Counted from the first letter of the stretch, positions 8,061-15,687 are shown. The stretch: 33,067 nucleotides of DNA from Planctomycetota bacterium (GCA_021800165.1 JAJYZF010000044.1:1-33067); one strand, 5' to 3'. Notes: generated from the sequence alone by a model not told the origin. Translations and numbers: made by a program.

Positions 8061-8388
8061 AAAGGACCCTGCCCTCTTGCGATGCCGGTCGCTCAATTGT
8101 TCCGATCATCTTCCGGCGCCAGGCGTACTCGCCGGGGCGCACAACAATCACGTCCTTGGCCAGATCCACATCGTGCAGCGCCGCACCAATCGCCACCGCC
8201 TTGGCGCGTTTGGAACCTTTTACATCCATCACCACCAGCAGATCAACATCACTGTCGGGCGTGGCCTGGCCCCGGGCGTGCGAGCCAAACAAAATTACCT
8301 GCCGCGGGTGAAACCCCTGCACGATTCGCCGGACCATGCGGTGTATCCGGGGGTCTAAGCTGCCGGCGTATTTTTTGCGGGCGTTCAT
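8050..8388 (-). CDS. Minimal nucleotidyltransferase (MNT) domain protein
   Basis: 112 residues, with the pol-beta-type nucleotidyltransferase signature GSHARG (residues 35-40) followed by D-x-D in SDVDLLVV (Asp47 and Asp49). Proteins of this size lack a separate substrate-binding domain, which the overlapping HEPN gene supplies. In related MntA-HepT systems the MNT protein neutralises its HEPN partner by transferring AMP to it. Here the HEPN partner lacks the usual target motif, so the reaction may differ. It is the first gene of the minus-strand pair and points away from the second MNT gene at 8711. Confidence 0.9.
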   Translation of the reverse strand: MNARKKYAGSLDPRIHRMVRRIVQGFHPRQVILFGSHARGQATPDSDVDLLVVMDVKGSKRAKAVAIGAALHDVDLAKDVIVVRPGEYAWRRKMIGTIERPASQEGRVLYAR

Positions 8389-8482
8389 CGACCTAAAGAT
8401 TCCTTATACCATTTCGAGCGCGGGTTGCCTGGCTGGCGCGGCCGCTCATAGGGCATTATAACGGGTTGGAGGTAGGGGTGCT

Positions 8483-8516
8483 ACGGAGCGGTCAGTCCCG
8501 ATGGGCGGCTGTGGCC
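8483..8516 (+). repeat. 34-bp direct repeat, right copy
   Basis: Identical to 7511-7544. It ends inside the hairpin head of repeat copy B. Confidence 0.85.
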
Positions 8517-8552
8517 CACGAGGAGTTAGGAGTTAGGAGTTGGGAGTTAGGG
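8505..8552 (+). repeat. Hairpin plus purine-tail repeat, copy B
   Basis: The head is GCGGC-TGTG-GCC followed by CACG, so the right arm is degraded compared with copy A. The tail (8521-8552) has three AGGAGTT-type units and ends in GGGG. Confidence 0.7.
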
Positions 8553-8558
8553 GCGGGC

Positions 8559-8600
8559 GCGGGCTGCGGCCCGCGAGACGGGAGTCGGGAGACGGGAGTT
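8559..8600 (+). repeat. Hairpin plus purine-tail repeat, variant copy F
   Basis: GCGGGC-TGCG-GCCCGC (8559-8574) is a perfect six-pair hairpin whose stem differs from copy A on both sides while the TGYG loop is kept. The tail (8575-8600) consists of GACGGGAGTCGGGAG-type units with GGG runs. Confidence 0.7.
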
Positions 8601-8710
8601 CACCGCAGGGGGCGCAGAGGATCGCAGAGGACGACGACTTTTTACCACGGGGGAGGAGGTCGGCGAAATTTTACGATCAGGCTTGGCCGCGGCCGGCGAT
8701 TTGCAGTACA

Positions 8711-9031
8711 ATGACGGAGATGATGTTGGCTCTGATTGAAGAACATCTGACGGATATTGCAAACCTTTGCCGCAAGCACCGGGTGCGGCGGCTGGAGCTA
8801 TTTGGTTCGGCGGTTCGGGGAGGCTTTGACCCCCGCAAGAGCGACCTTGATTTTTTCGTGGAATTCACCGATTACACCGCACCGACTATTGCGGACCAGT
8901 GGTTCGGATTGCAGGAGGACTTGCAGGCGGTGTTCAGCCTGCCCGTAGAGCTTGTGAGTTTGCGCACCGTGAGCAATCCCTATTTTCTTGAAGTTGCCAA
9001 CCGAGAAAAGGTGGTTCTTTTTGCGGCCTGA
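8711..9031 (+). CDS. mntA: MntA-type antitoxin nucleotidyltransferase
   Basis: 106 residues. The nucleotidyltransferase signature is GSAVRG (residues 32-37) followed by KSDLDFFVEF (Asp45 and Asp47); a third acidic residue is probably in PVELVSL. Family knowledge: MntA proteins neutralise the HepT ribonuclease by adding AMP groups to the Tyr of its R-x4-H-x-Y motif, and exactly that motif is present in the next gene. ATG 8711 is the first start that gives a normal MNT N-terminus; the upstream in-frame extension runs through repeat DNA and is not protein-like. The Shine-Dalgarno is weak. Its stop overlaps the TTG start of hepT. Confidence 0.9.
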   Translation: MTEMMLALIEEHLTDIANLCRKHRVRRLELFGSAVRGGFDPRKSDLDFFVEFTDYTAPTIADQWFGLQEDLQAVFSLPVELVSLRTVSNPYFLEVANREKVVLFAA

Positions 9032-9359
9032 AACGAAGTCGCTTTTATTTGACATGCGCCAGGCTGCCGGTGCAATCGTCGCGTTCACAAAGGGCCACGC
9101 GATGGACGACTTGCGAAGCGATGATCTCCTTCGCTCCGGCGTTTATTACAAATTCGTGGTTATTGGCGAGGCGTTGGCCAAACTCAGAGCGGCGGATCCG
9201 GCCACCGCCGAGGGCCTAAGTGAGTATAACCGCATCATCGGCTTCCGTAATCAAATCATCCATGGCTACGCCGTGTTGGACCACGAGACCACATGGCGGG
9301 TCATTGAGATTAAAATTCCCATCCTGATTGGCGAGTTGGATCGGCTACTGGCTGGGTGA
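9021..9359 (+). CDS. hepT: HepT-like HEPN ribonuclease toxin (DUF86)
   Basis: About 112 residues. It carries RNQIIHGY (Arg76, His81, Tyr83), the complete R-x4-H-x-Y motif of HepT-type HEPN ribonucleases, which cut RNA. LLRSGVYYKFVVIGEAL is the family's central helix. TTG 9021 is chosen as start: AAGGTGG precedes it at six bases and it gives an 11-base overlap with mntA, the same overlap length as in the minus-strand pair. Other starts are TTG 8988 and ATG 9054; the last would cut into the first helix. With mntA it forms a complete type VII-like toxin-antitoxin module. Confidence 0.92.
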   Translation: MRPETKSLLFDMRQAAGAIVAFTKGHAMDDLRSDDLLRSGVYYKFVVIGEALAKLRAADPATAEGLSEYNRIIGFRNQIIHGYAVLDHETTWRVIEIKIPILIGELDRLLAG

Positions 9360-9690
9360 GCGAGGTGGAGATTCAAGCCGGGCGGCGATTGATTCGATAC
9401 AATATCGGGCGACGCTGCGCGGGAAAGGAGAAAGGTGAACAGGTGAACAGTAGAGCTCAAGGAATGGGGGGAGGGCTGCGGGAGACGAATTAAACATCCC
9501 GATGGACGTCGGGATAAACTCCGGACACAAAGGAGCACGAAGTGACGACGACGATTTTTTACCACGAAGAAAACGAAGGAAACGAAGTGACGAGGACGAG
9601 GTGATCCATCCCGATAGCCAAAAATTTTGCACAAGGATACCGGGATAAACGCCGGCGCTGGGCCGGTGCTGTTCTATTAAAGGTTTTACT
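9360..9690. other. Repeat-rich intergenic region after hepT
   Basis: No gene is seen. It contains a perfect stem-loop ATCCCGA/TCGGGAT (9496-9502 with 9509-9515), AAAGGAG and CGAAGGAAACGAAG-type short repeats at 9526-9600, ACGAAGTGACGACG at 9537-9550 (also at 31997-32010), and the GACGACGA...TTTACCAC module at 9544-9565. A second CATCCCGAT is at 9606 and CCGGGATAAAC is near 9650. AAAGG just before ATG 9691 is the ribosome site of the glycosyltransferase. Confidence 0.6.
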
Positions 9691-10950
9691 ATGCCAAAAA
9701 CGGATCAGGCAACTGCGGATAAGATTTTGCTTATCTTCAGCCAAACTTTTGTGCCCGATCCCGCCGCGGTCGGCCAGCACGTTGCCGATGTCGCCGTCGA
9801 AATGGCCCGCCGCGGCCATCGCGTGCGGGTTTATGCCGCGGCCCGCGGCTACGAAGATCCCACCCAGCGCTACCCGCGCCGGGAAAACATGGCCGGCGTC
9901 GATGTCCGCCGACTGGCCTTTACCAGCTTTGGCAAAAAAAATCTGCTGATACGCATCGTCGGTACCGCCAGCTTCCTCATCCAATGCTTTTTTATCGGCC
10001 TGTTTACCCGTCGGCTTGGCGGCATCTTTTTCAGCACCTCGCCGCCCATGATCGGCTTTGCCGCCTGCTCTCTGGGCATATTGCGTCGCGTGCCGGTGGC
10101 CTATTGGGCCATGGACCTTAACCCAGATCAACTCATCGTCATGGGCAAAATCAAGGCCCATAGCCTGCGCGCCCGTTTGCTCGAAGCGGTCAACCGGTTT
10201 ATTCTCCGCCGGTCCGCGGTCATCTTCGCCCTGGACCGTTTCATGGCTGAGCGACTTAAAAAACGCGGCGATTTTGCGGCAAAGATAAAGGTTGATCCCC
10301 CCTGGCCGCACGATTCGGTTATTGAACCGCTGGAACACCGCGATAACCCGTTTCGCATCCACCATCAACTGGAGGGCAAATTTGTTATCATGTACAGCGG
10401 CAACCACAGCCCCGCCAACCCGCTTAAAACCGTGCTCGATGCCGCCGTCGAATTGCGGGAAGATGCTTCCCTGCGTTTTGTTTTCGTGGGCGGGGGTTTG
10501 GGCAAAAAGGAAGTGGCCTCTTACATTGCGCAGCACCAGCTTACCAATGTTCTTGCCCTGCCTTACCAACCCTTGGCGGAGCTTAAATATTCCCTTTCCG
10601 CCGCGGACATACATCTGGTTTCCCTCGGCGAAAACATGGTGGGCATCATCCACCCGTGCAAAATCTACGGAGCCATGGCGGTGGGGCGGCCCATTTTGTT
10701 CCTTGGCCCCCAGCCCAGTCATATCAGCGACATTTTGCAGCACGAGCAAATTGGCTGGCACATCGCCCACGGCAATGTGGCGGCGGCGGTGGAGGTTATT
10801 AAAACAATACGCAACACGCCACAGGCGGAACTGGCCCGTATGGGCCGCAAGGCCCAGCGGCTGCTCAAGGAAACGCTAAGCCAGGAAATTTTGTGCGGGC
10901 GGTTTTGCGACGAATTGGAACGCGGGTTGGCGTTGCGCGAGACTGGTTAA
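9691..10950 (+). CDS. Glycosyltransferase family 4 (WbuB-like)
   Basis: 419 residues with a GT-B fold. The N-terminal domain opens with ILLIFSQTFVPDPAAVGQHVADVA, typical of WbuB-like enzymes that act on lipid-linked sugars. A hydrophobic stretch around residues 90-120 could associate with the membrane. The C-terminal nucleotide-sugar domain has FVIMYSGNHSPANP and FVFVGGG, then KIYGAMAVGRPILF in the place of the usual E-x7-E region. AAAGG seven bases before ATG 9691 supports the start. It is the first gene of the polysaccharide locus and is convergent with the E1-E2-ACP operon. Sugar donor and acceptor are not predictable. Confidence 0.9.
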   Translation: MPKTDQATADKILLIFSQTFVPDPAAVGQHVADVAVEMARRGHRVRVYAAARGYEDPTQRYPRRENMAGVDVRRLAFTSFGKKNLLIRIVGTASFLIQCFFIGLFTRRLGGIFFSTSPPMIGFAACSLGILRRVPVAYWAMDLNPDQLIVMGKIKAHSLRARLLEAVNRFILRRSAVIFALDRFMAERLKKRGDFAAKIKVDPPWPHDSVIEPLEHRDNPFRIHHQLEGKFVIMYSGNHSPANPLKTVLDAAVELREDASLRFVFVGGGLGKKEVASYIAQHQLTNVLALPYQPLAELKYSLSAADIHLVSLGENMVGIIHPCKIYGAMAVGRPILFLGPQPSHISDILQHEQIGWHIAHGNVAAAVEVIKTIRNTPQAELARMGRKAQRLLKETLSQEILCGRFCDELERGLALRETG

Positions 10951-11106
10951 ACATCCCGATCACAGTTTTTGCCGCTTGGTTACCGGGACAGGCGATACGA
11001 AGCGACGGCGACGCGAGCCCCACCTGCGACCAAAGGCCAGAGCCTTTTCCGCGGGGACGCCGAGCACGGGAGTCTCCATCGCCGAACTCTCGATCCGTTC
11101 CAACGC

Positions 11107-11164
11107 CAACATTTCAACAAAATGTTGCGGCCATTGCACGCCGGCCGCTGGTGTGGCCGTTTTT
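11107..11164 (+). terminator. Hairpins between convergent genes, probable terminator
   Basis: CAACATTT (11107-11114) and AAATGTTG (11120-11127) form a perfect eight-pair stem. CGGCC (11142-11146) and GGCCG (11155-11159) form a second stem followed by five T residues (11160-11164). They lie in the 274-base gap between the glycosyltransferase stop and the convergent ACP/PPTase stop. The second is oriented to end plus-strand transcripts but its stem is short. Confidence 0.45.
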
Positions 11165-11224
11165 CGCGGCCTTGCAAACCCCGGATGATGTCCCCATCGC
11201 CGTCCCCCGCGATGCCGAGGTGCT

Positions 11225-11995
11225 CTAACCAAAAATCCTGCGCAGCAGCGACCGGCGGCCTTGTGTCGCGGGCGCGGCGGGCAGGGGCGCACTCGCGTAT
11301 ATTGAATTTGTCTGGGCCGGTGGGCCGTCCTGGCCGCCGACAACCATTGCCACGGCCGTTGTCGGCGTGTGGGAAAGGCTAAGCGCGCAGCCCGAGGAAT
11401 GCCATTTTTCACCAACCCGAACCTCCAAGGCCACGGCTCCGTCGCTGCGGTTGGCAACCTGGATTTGCGAAAATGCCAGTTTCATGAACCGGGGTGAACA
11501 TTTCTTCAGGGCCTCCTTGGCGCACCAACGGACGGCGAAATGCTGCCGCGGATCGCGCTGGCCGGCGCAATAAGCGATTTCCTCCGGGGAGAAATGTTCG
11601 CGGTAAAACTCGTGCTTCCAGTAATCGGGGGCCTCCGGCAGCGTTGCCACGTCCTCCATGTCCACGCCGCAGGTGATGGGGCCGGCGGCGAGCCGCTGAG
11701 CCGGGGTCGTCCTAACGGCTGCGGGCGTGGCTTCCGCCGCCTTTGGCCCACCATCGGGTATCGGCTCGCCAAAAACGGCCGCCCGCAGTTGGCCAACGGT
11801 CTTAACGCCTGCGGTGCTGACGGTTTTTCCCAAGCGAGACTTCACGGCGGTGGCCAGAATTGCCGCTCCCGCAGAGGTCCGGAATTTCGGCGTGTCCAGG
11901 GAAACATCGTCGGCGACTTGGGCAACGGGGATGCCGAGCAGTTCAGCCACTAACTGCGCAAACTTCTGTTCCAGGGCTTCGTTTGATTCTGTCAT
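11225..11995 (-). CDS. ACP-like domain fused to a 4'-phosphopantetheinyl transferase (AcpS type)
   Basis: 256 residues, two domains. Residues 1-76 align with acyl carrier proteins (LLGIPVAQVADDVSL, then a helix ending SRLG). Ser41, in RTSAG, falls exactly where the phosphopantetheine serine of GADSL lies, but the motif is altered. Residues 107-222 match holo-ACP synthase: GVDMEDV (Asp112, metal ligand), FSPEEIAYC, WCAKEALKK (Glu161) and LSLSHT (206-210). The protein may therefore load cofactor onto its own carrier domain. The gene starts seven bases after the E2 stop codon, and its AGGTG ribosome site overlaps that stop, so the two are coupled. No ketosynthase is nearby, so ordinary fatty-acid synthesis is unlikely; carrying an acyl group made by the E1-E2 pair is the best guess. 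Confidence 0.82.
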   Translation of the reverse strand: MTESNEALEQKFAQLVAELLGIPVAQVADDVSLDTPKFRTSAGAAILATAVKSRLGKTVSTAGVKTVGQLRAAVFGEPIPDGGPKAAEATPAAVRTTPAQRLAAGPITCGVDMEDVATLPEAPDYWKHEFYREHFSPEEIAYCAGQRDPRQHFAVRWCAKEALKKCSPRFMKLAFSQIQVANRSDGAVALEVRVGEKWHSSGCALSLSHTPTTAVAMVVGGQDGPPAQTNSIYASAPLPAAPATQGRRSLLRRIFG

Positions 11996-12002
11996 AAAAC
12001 AC

Positions 12003-13442
12003 CTAATGCCCCGCCACGCACACCGAACACACCAACCGGTCTTTGCCGTCGTGATGCACAGATTTTAACAGGTGCCCGCCCAGGGACGTAATTTCGGATG
12101 CCGGACGAAAGCATTCCGCGCAGCACGCCTCCTGCGGCTTCTCCGATTCTCCGCCCAATAACCGCAGGAGCACCGCATGGTGGGCCGTCAGGCGACGTTT
12201 AAGTTCGGCAAGAAACCGGCTGGCCACCAGCCCTTCGGCCAGGCGGTGGTCGAATGCCAAAACCAGCCCGTAAACGGGCTTGGCGCCGCCGGCGGCATAC
12301 TCGCCGGTTACGCCCAGAATCGCGGCCTGCCCTTTATTCACGATGGGGTTGAAAAGCCAGCAGTCCTCGCTGGACAAATCCGTGATGGTGAAGGTACCGC
12401 GGCTAAGGTCGTCGACGGTCAACGTGTTGAGTAAATATTTTTCGACCAACGCCTGCTTGCGCTGGTGAATTTCTTCCAACGGGGCGGCGTCCGCCCCGTG
12501 GATGACCGGGACCTTAAGGCCGTGTTCGATGTCGAGCGCGTAACCGATGTTTATCTGGTCGTACTGCACGGAGTGGCCGGGGCGGTAGCCCGCGTTGAGC
12601 ATTGGAAACGCCCGCAGGACACGCGCCGCTTCGAAGATGATTCGGCTGGACATCTGTCCGGCGAAGGCGGCGTTACGGGCACAGGCGGTGAAAACCCCTT
12701 CTGACGGAACCAACACCGAGACTTGGCTCGTTACCGCCGCGGCCCGAGCCTCGGCAAGCAGGGCAATTTCAGTTCGTTTGCTCTTCGAGAGCGGCACCTC
12801 GCGGAACGGCACGCCACCGACGGCGGGCGAAAGCTCATTGCCCGCGGCGGCGCTGGCTAAAATGCGTTCGGGCAAAACCGTCGTGGGCGTTTGGCCCAAT
12901 TTTTTCAGCACGTCTCCGCTGCGGACCAAACCGTGTTTATCGAATCCGGCCGGGTCCAGCCCCTCGGCCTCGATAAGCTCCTTGGCCTTTTGGCTGAACC
13001 GCCGCGATTTCGGCGGCTCCGGCTCCGCGGTGGCTGGTGGGCTGGCCACCACGGTGGTGGCGGCTGGGGGCGCAGGGGGTGAACCGGACGAAGCCAGAGT
13101 TTTTTCGCCGGCAGCCTGTGGCAATTGTGCAGGGGCGGCCGCACCGGGGGCCGGCAGTTTGTCCGGCGAATCGGCCAGCAGGCAAAGCGCATCGCCAATG
13201 GGAATCTCCTGGCCCGGCCTCACCAGCAGGCGAATAAAGCCCGCTGCGGGGGCGGTAATCTCGAAGGTTGCCTTGCTGGTTTCGGCAATCAGCAGGACCG
13301 CTTCCTTTTGGACCGCCTCGCCGTCTTTGCAGCGGACTTCCACAATTAAAATAGTCTCGTCGTTGACGTTATTCAATGGCGCAAAGACTGGTGTAAGTTC
13401 AGACACGCTGAGCATCCCCCGCGTCGCCGTCATCGCCGACAT
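12003..13442 (-). CDS. 2-oxoacid dehydrogenase E2-like acyltransferase with C-terminal zinc-ribbon-like tail
   Basis: 479 residues. Residues about 12-92 form a lipoyl domain with the target lysine in ETSKAT (Lys57). A Pro/Ala-rich linker follows. Residues about 147-183 resemble the E1/E3-binding domain (FSQKAKELIEAEGLDPAGFDKHG). The catalytic domain carries HGLKVPVIHGAD and DHRLAEG (398-404), with the active-site His kept but Glu where the standard DHRxxDG motif has Asp. A non-standard tail contains CAEC (441-444) and CSVC (472-475), spaced like a zinc ribbon. ATG 13442 overlaps the E1 gene by 44 bases; ATG 13415 is an alternative. E2 subunits move an acyl group from E1-bound thiamine diphosphate via the lipoyl arm to CoA; here an ACP-like acceptor is encoded next door. 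No E3 (lipoamide dehydrogenase) gene is in the window. Confidence 0.88.
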   Translation of the reverse strand: MSAMTATRGMLSVSELTPVFAPLNNVNDETILIVEVRCKDGEAVQKEAVLLIAETSKATFEITAPAAGFIRLLVRPGQEIPIGDALCLLADSPDKLPAPGAAAPAQLPQAAGEKTLASSGSPPAPPAATTVVASPPATAEPEPPKSRRFSQKAKELIEAEGLDPAGFDKHGLVRSGDVLKKLGQTPTTVLPERILASAAAGNELSPAVGGVPFREVPLSKSKRTEIALLAEARAAAVTSQVSVLVPSEGVFTACARNAAFAGQMSSRIIFEAARVLRAFPMLNAGYRPGHSVQYDQINIGYALDIEHGLKVPVIHGADAAPLEEIHQRKQALVEKYLLNTLTVDDLSRGTFTITDLSSEDCWLFNPIVNKGQAAILGVTGEYAAGGAKPVYGLVLAFDHRLAEGLVASRFLAELKRRLTAHHAVLLRLLGGESEKPQEACCAECFRPASEITSLGGHLLKSVHHDGKDRLVCSVCVAGH

Positions 13443-15471
13443 GGCCGGCTAACTCCGCGATGCTTCGTAAAATGGAATCCACGTTGGGGAGCACGGCCTT
13501 TTCCAGCGGACCGGAGGAGGGTATTGGGTGGGCCGGGGCGGTGCGGCGGGCCGCCTTTTCAAGCCGCCCCGGTGCGATTTCCACAATACGTGCAATAAGC
13601 TCCGCACCCCAGGCGGCGAAGGCCAGGCCCTCCTCCACCACCAGCAGCCGACCCGTCCGGGCTACCGATTCCAGCGCCGGATAAGGGTTCAGGGGGTACA
13701 ACTGCACGGGGCAGATAACTTCCACGGCGATTTCCATTTGGTCAAATGCCCGCAGCGCCGCCTCTTCAACCATTGGCAACGTGCCAGCGTAACATACCAC
13801 CGTCACGTCGGCCCTGCCTTCAGGTCGCAACCTCACGGTCGGAAACGGCTCGTCCGAGTGCTCAAGGACGAAGCCCTCCGCCGTTTCGCCGGAAGGCCGA
13901 CGGGCGTACATGAGCTTATTCTCGATTACCAGCGTCATCCGGTCAATGGTCGCGAAGAGCCGGTCGTAGATTTCGCCTGGATGGACGCGGTCGTTCAAGG
14001 CCAGCACCCGGGTCTGTGGCAGGCCAAGGAAGTGCTTTTCAAGGCTCTGGCTGTGCGTGGGGCCGTAGCCGCGGCCACCGCCCATGGGCGTACGCACAAT
14101 CAGTGGCACTTGTACCTTGCCGTTGTACATGCCGGGGAATTTTGCGGCCCCGTTGGCAATTTGGTCAAACGCCAAGGTCAAAAAATCGCCGAACATGATC
14201 TCGCACACCGGCCTCATGCCGTGCAGGGCCAAGCCATTGCCAAGCCCCACGATCGCGGATTCGCTGATGGGCGTGTTGCGCACGCGGCTGGGGAATTTAT
14301 CGCTGAGGCCCTTGGTTACCTTGAACGCCCCGCCGTAGGGCGAGCGGATATCTTCGCCGAGCAGCACGATTCGCGGGTCTTTTTCCATCTGCCGCTCGAA
14401 ACAATCTCGGATGGCCTGGCTGAAACGGTCTTTGGAGGCAATTGTCGCCTTGTGCCAGCGTACTGGTACGCTATCGCAGCCATCCGCCACGCCGGGACGG
14501 ACCACCTGGGCATCCTCCGCGGCCAGGCCGTCGGCAACGGCCCGGTTAATGCGTGCGTCGACCTCCGCCAGCAAAGGCTGCGTGGTGGCTACGTGCCGTT
14601 TTGCGAACTGCTCGAGGAGGTCCTTTTCCCAATAGGCTTGCACTTCCCGCGGATCGCGGTCGTCATCGCCCTTGGAATGGGCCATGAGCCGGTAGGTGTC
14701 CACCCGCAAGAACGCCGGTCGGCTTTCGTGGCGGACAAACTCGGCGGCGGCCGCAGCGGTTTCAAAAAGCTGCCGGGCGTGCCAACAGTCCGCCTCGAAG
14801 CAGCGGATGCCCAGGGCGGCGAAGCGCTGGGCTATATCTCCGGCAATCGTTTCGGCCTGTGCTGTGCTCTGGCAATAATGGTTGTTTTCAAGGACGATCA
14901 AGAGCGGGAGATCCCATTTGGCGGCGATGTTGGCCGCTTCGTACACGGCTCCTTCCCCTAAGGTGCCTTCACCGATGAAAGCTGCCGAAATGTTGCCCGC
15001 AGCGCGGAGTTTCTCGCCCAGTGCCAAGCCCGCCGCTACCGGGACGATGCTTCCCTGTATGCCATTGCTGAAAAACCGGCCCTCGCACAGGTGCTGGCTA
15101 CCGCCCCAGCCGCCGCAAACGCCGGTTCTTTTACCCATAATTTCCGCAATCAGGCCCTCCACGCAATCCGTGTGGGCGATGAAATGCCCATGGCAGCGGT
15201 GGTTGCTGAAGACCCAGTCGCCCTGGCGCAACCCCTCGGCCACGGCTACCCCGATAAGCTCCTGGCCAATGCAGGTATGCACCGTTCCGTACAGCCTGCC
15301 TTCGGAAAAAAGCCGGAGCAGGGCTTGCTCCACCCGGCGAATGAGGAAGGCCGTGTGGATTTGCCCTTCGGTAAGTTCGCCGGACGACCTCGACGACAGA
15401 CCACCCGGCCCGGCACCGTTGGGGCCGGGTGATCCGGCGGGAATCGGGGCTAAACCTTGTTTTTCGGCCAT
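13399..15471 (-). CDS. Fused 2-oxoacid dehydrogenase E1 (alpha-beta) protein, thiamine diphosphate dependent
   Basis: 690 residues joining both E1 subunits. The alpha half (about 30-310) has HTCIGQELIGVAVAEGL, SNHRCHGHFIAH and the thiamine diphosphate motif, read here as GEG (167-169) ... NN (196-197), with Glu in place of the usual Asp. The beta half (from about 345) has LGEDIRSPYGGAFKVTKGL, ISESAIVGLGNGLAL with the catalytic Glu, GPTHSQSLE with the conserved His, and the transketolase C-terminal domain. It would decarboxylate a 2-oxo acid, or cleave a ketose phosphate, and pass the acyl group to E2. Housekeeping E1 is usually two genes or an E. coli AceE-type protein, so this fused form beside an ACP/PPTase looks specialised. 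It is first in a three-gene operon. A TATAAT box lies upstream at 15565-15570. Confidence 0.9.
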   Translation of the reverse strand: MAEKQGLAPIPAGSPGPNGAGPGGLSSRSSGELTEGQIHTAFLIRRVEQALLRLFSEGRLYGTVHTCIGQELIGVAVAEGLRQGDWVFSNHRCHGHFIAHTDCVEGLIAEIMGKRTGVCGGWGGSQHLCEGRFFSNGIQGSIVPVAAGLALGEKLRAAGNISAAFIGEGTLGEGAVYEAANIAAKWDLPLLIVLENNHYCQSTAQAETIAGDIAQRFAALGIRCFEADCWHARQLFETAAAAAEFVRHESRPAFLRVDTYRLMAHSKGDDDRDPREVQAYWEKDLLEQFAKRHVATTQPLLAEVDARINRAVADGLAAEDAQVVRPGVADGCDSVPVRWHKATIASKDRFSQAIRDCFERQMEKDPRIVLLGEDIRSPYGGAFKVTKGLSDKFPSRVRNTPISESAIVGLGNGLALHGMRPVCEIMFGDFLTLAFDQIANGAAKFPGMYNGKVQVPLIVRTPMGGGRGYGPTHSQSLEKHFLGLPQTRVLALNDRVHPGEIYDRLFATIDRMTLVIENKLMYARRPSGETAEGFVLEHSDEPFPTVRLRPEGRADVTVVCYAGTLPMVEEAALRAFDQMEIAVEVICPVQLYPLNPYPALESVARTGRLLVVEEGLAFAAWGAELIARIVEIAPGRLEKAARRTAPAHPIPSSGPLEKAVLPNVDSILRSIAELAGHVGDDGDAGDAQRV

Positions 15472-15564
15472 CCGCCGGACTCCTAATCGCCACAGGCCCG
15501 CCTAGGAAACACGGGCCTCGCGGCACCCACCCGCCGTATTTATCGGCGTTCGCGGCACGGTAAC

Positions 15565-15570
15565 ATTATA
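15565..15570 (-). promoter_or_regulatory. Putative -10 box for the E1-E2-ACP operon
   Basis: TATAAT on the minus strand, about 95 bases upstream of the E1 start codon. No good -35 hexamer is visible at the expected distance, so this rests on the perfect -10 alone. Confidence 0.35.
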
Positions 15571-15687
15571 CGGCCAGGCCCCCGGCCGGCCGACAGGCGT
15601 GGGGGACTGGGACGATTATACTGCACCCGTTGCCCGGTGCTACCTTATCCCGAGCGAGAAATGCAACGAGGGGCCGTTTTTCGCTGG

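Larger units (their letters stand above)
8389..8710. other. Repeat-filled region between divergent MNT genes
   Basis: No gene is seen. The region holds the right 34-bp direct repeat, two hairpin/purine-tail repeats (from 8505 and 8559), a short GCAGAGG-type tandem stretch at 8601-8630 and the GACGACGAC...TTTACCAC module at 8630-8649. Promoters for both flanking modules should lie here, but no clean boxes are visible. Confidence 0.6.

Noticed and set aside
9559-10770. Minus-strand frame of 403 codons opposite the first glycosyltransferase
   Set aside because: Antisense to a clear GT4 gene, with no family motif.
10960-11457. Minus-strand frame of 165 codons running from inside the ACP/PPTase gene into the convergent gap
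   Set aside because: More than half overlaps the ACP/PPTase gene in another frame, no family is recognisable and it is Arg-rich. Part of it (about 11000-11130) reads somewhat protein-like, so a decayed gene cannot be excluded.
13528-14961. Long plus-strand open frame of 477 codons opposite the E1 gene
   Set aside because: It is an antisense shadow of a GC-rich coding region. It has no recognisable motif, whereas the minus-strand frame has complete E1 motifs.
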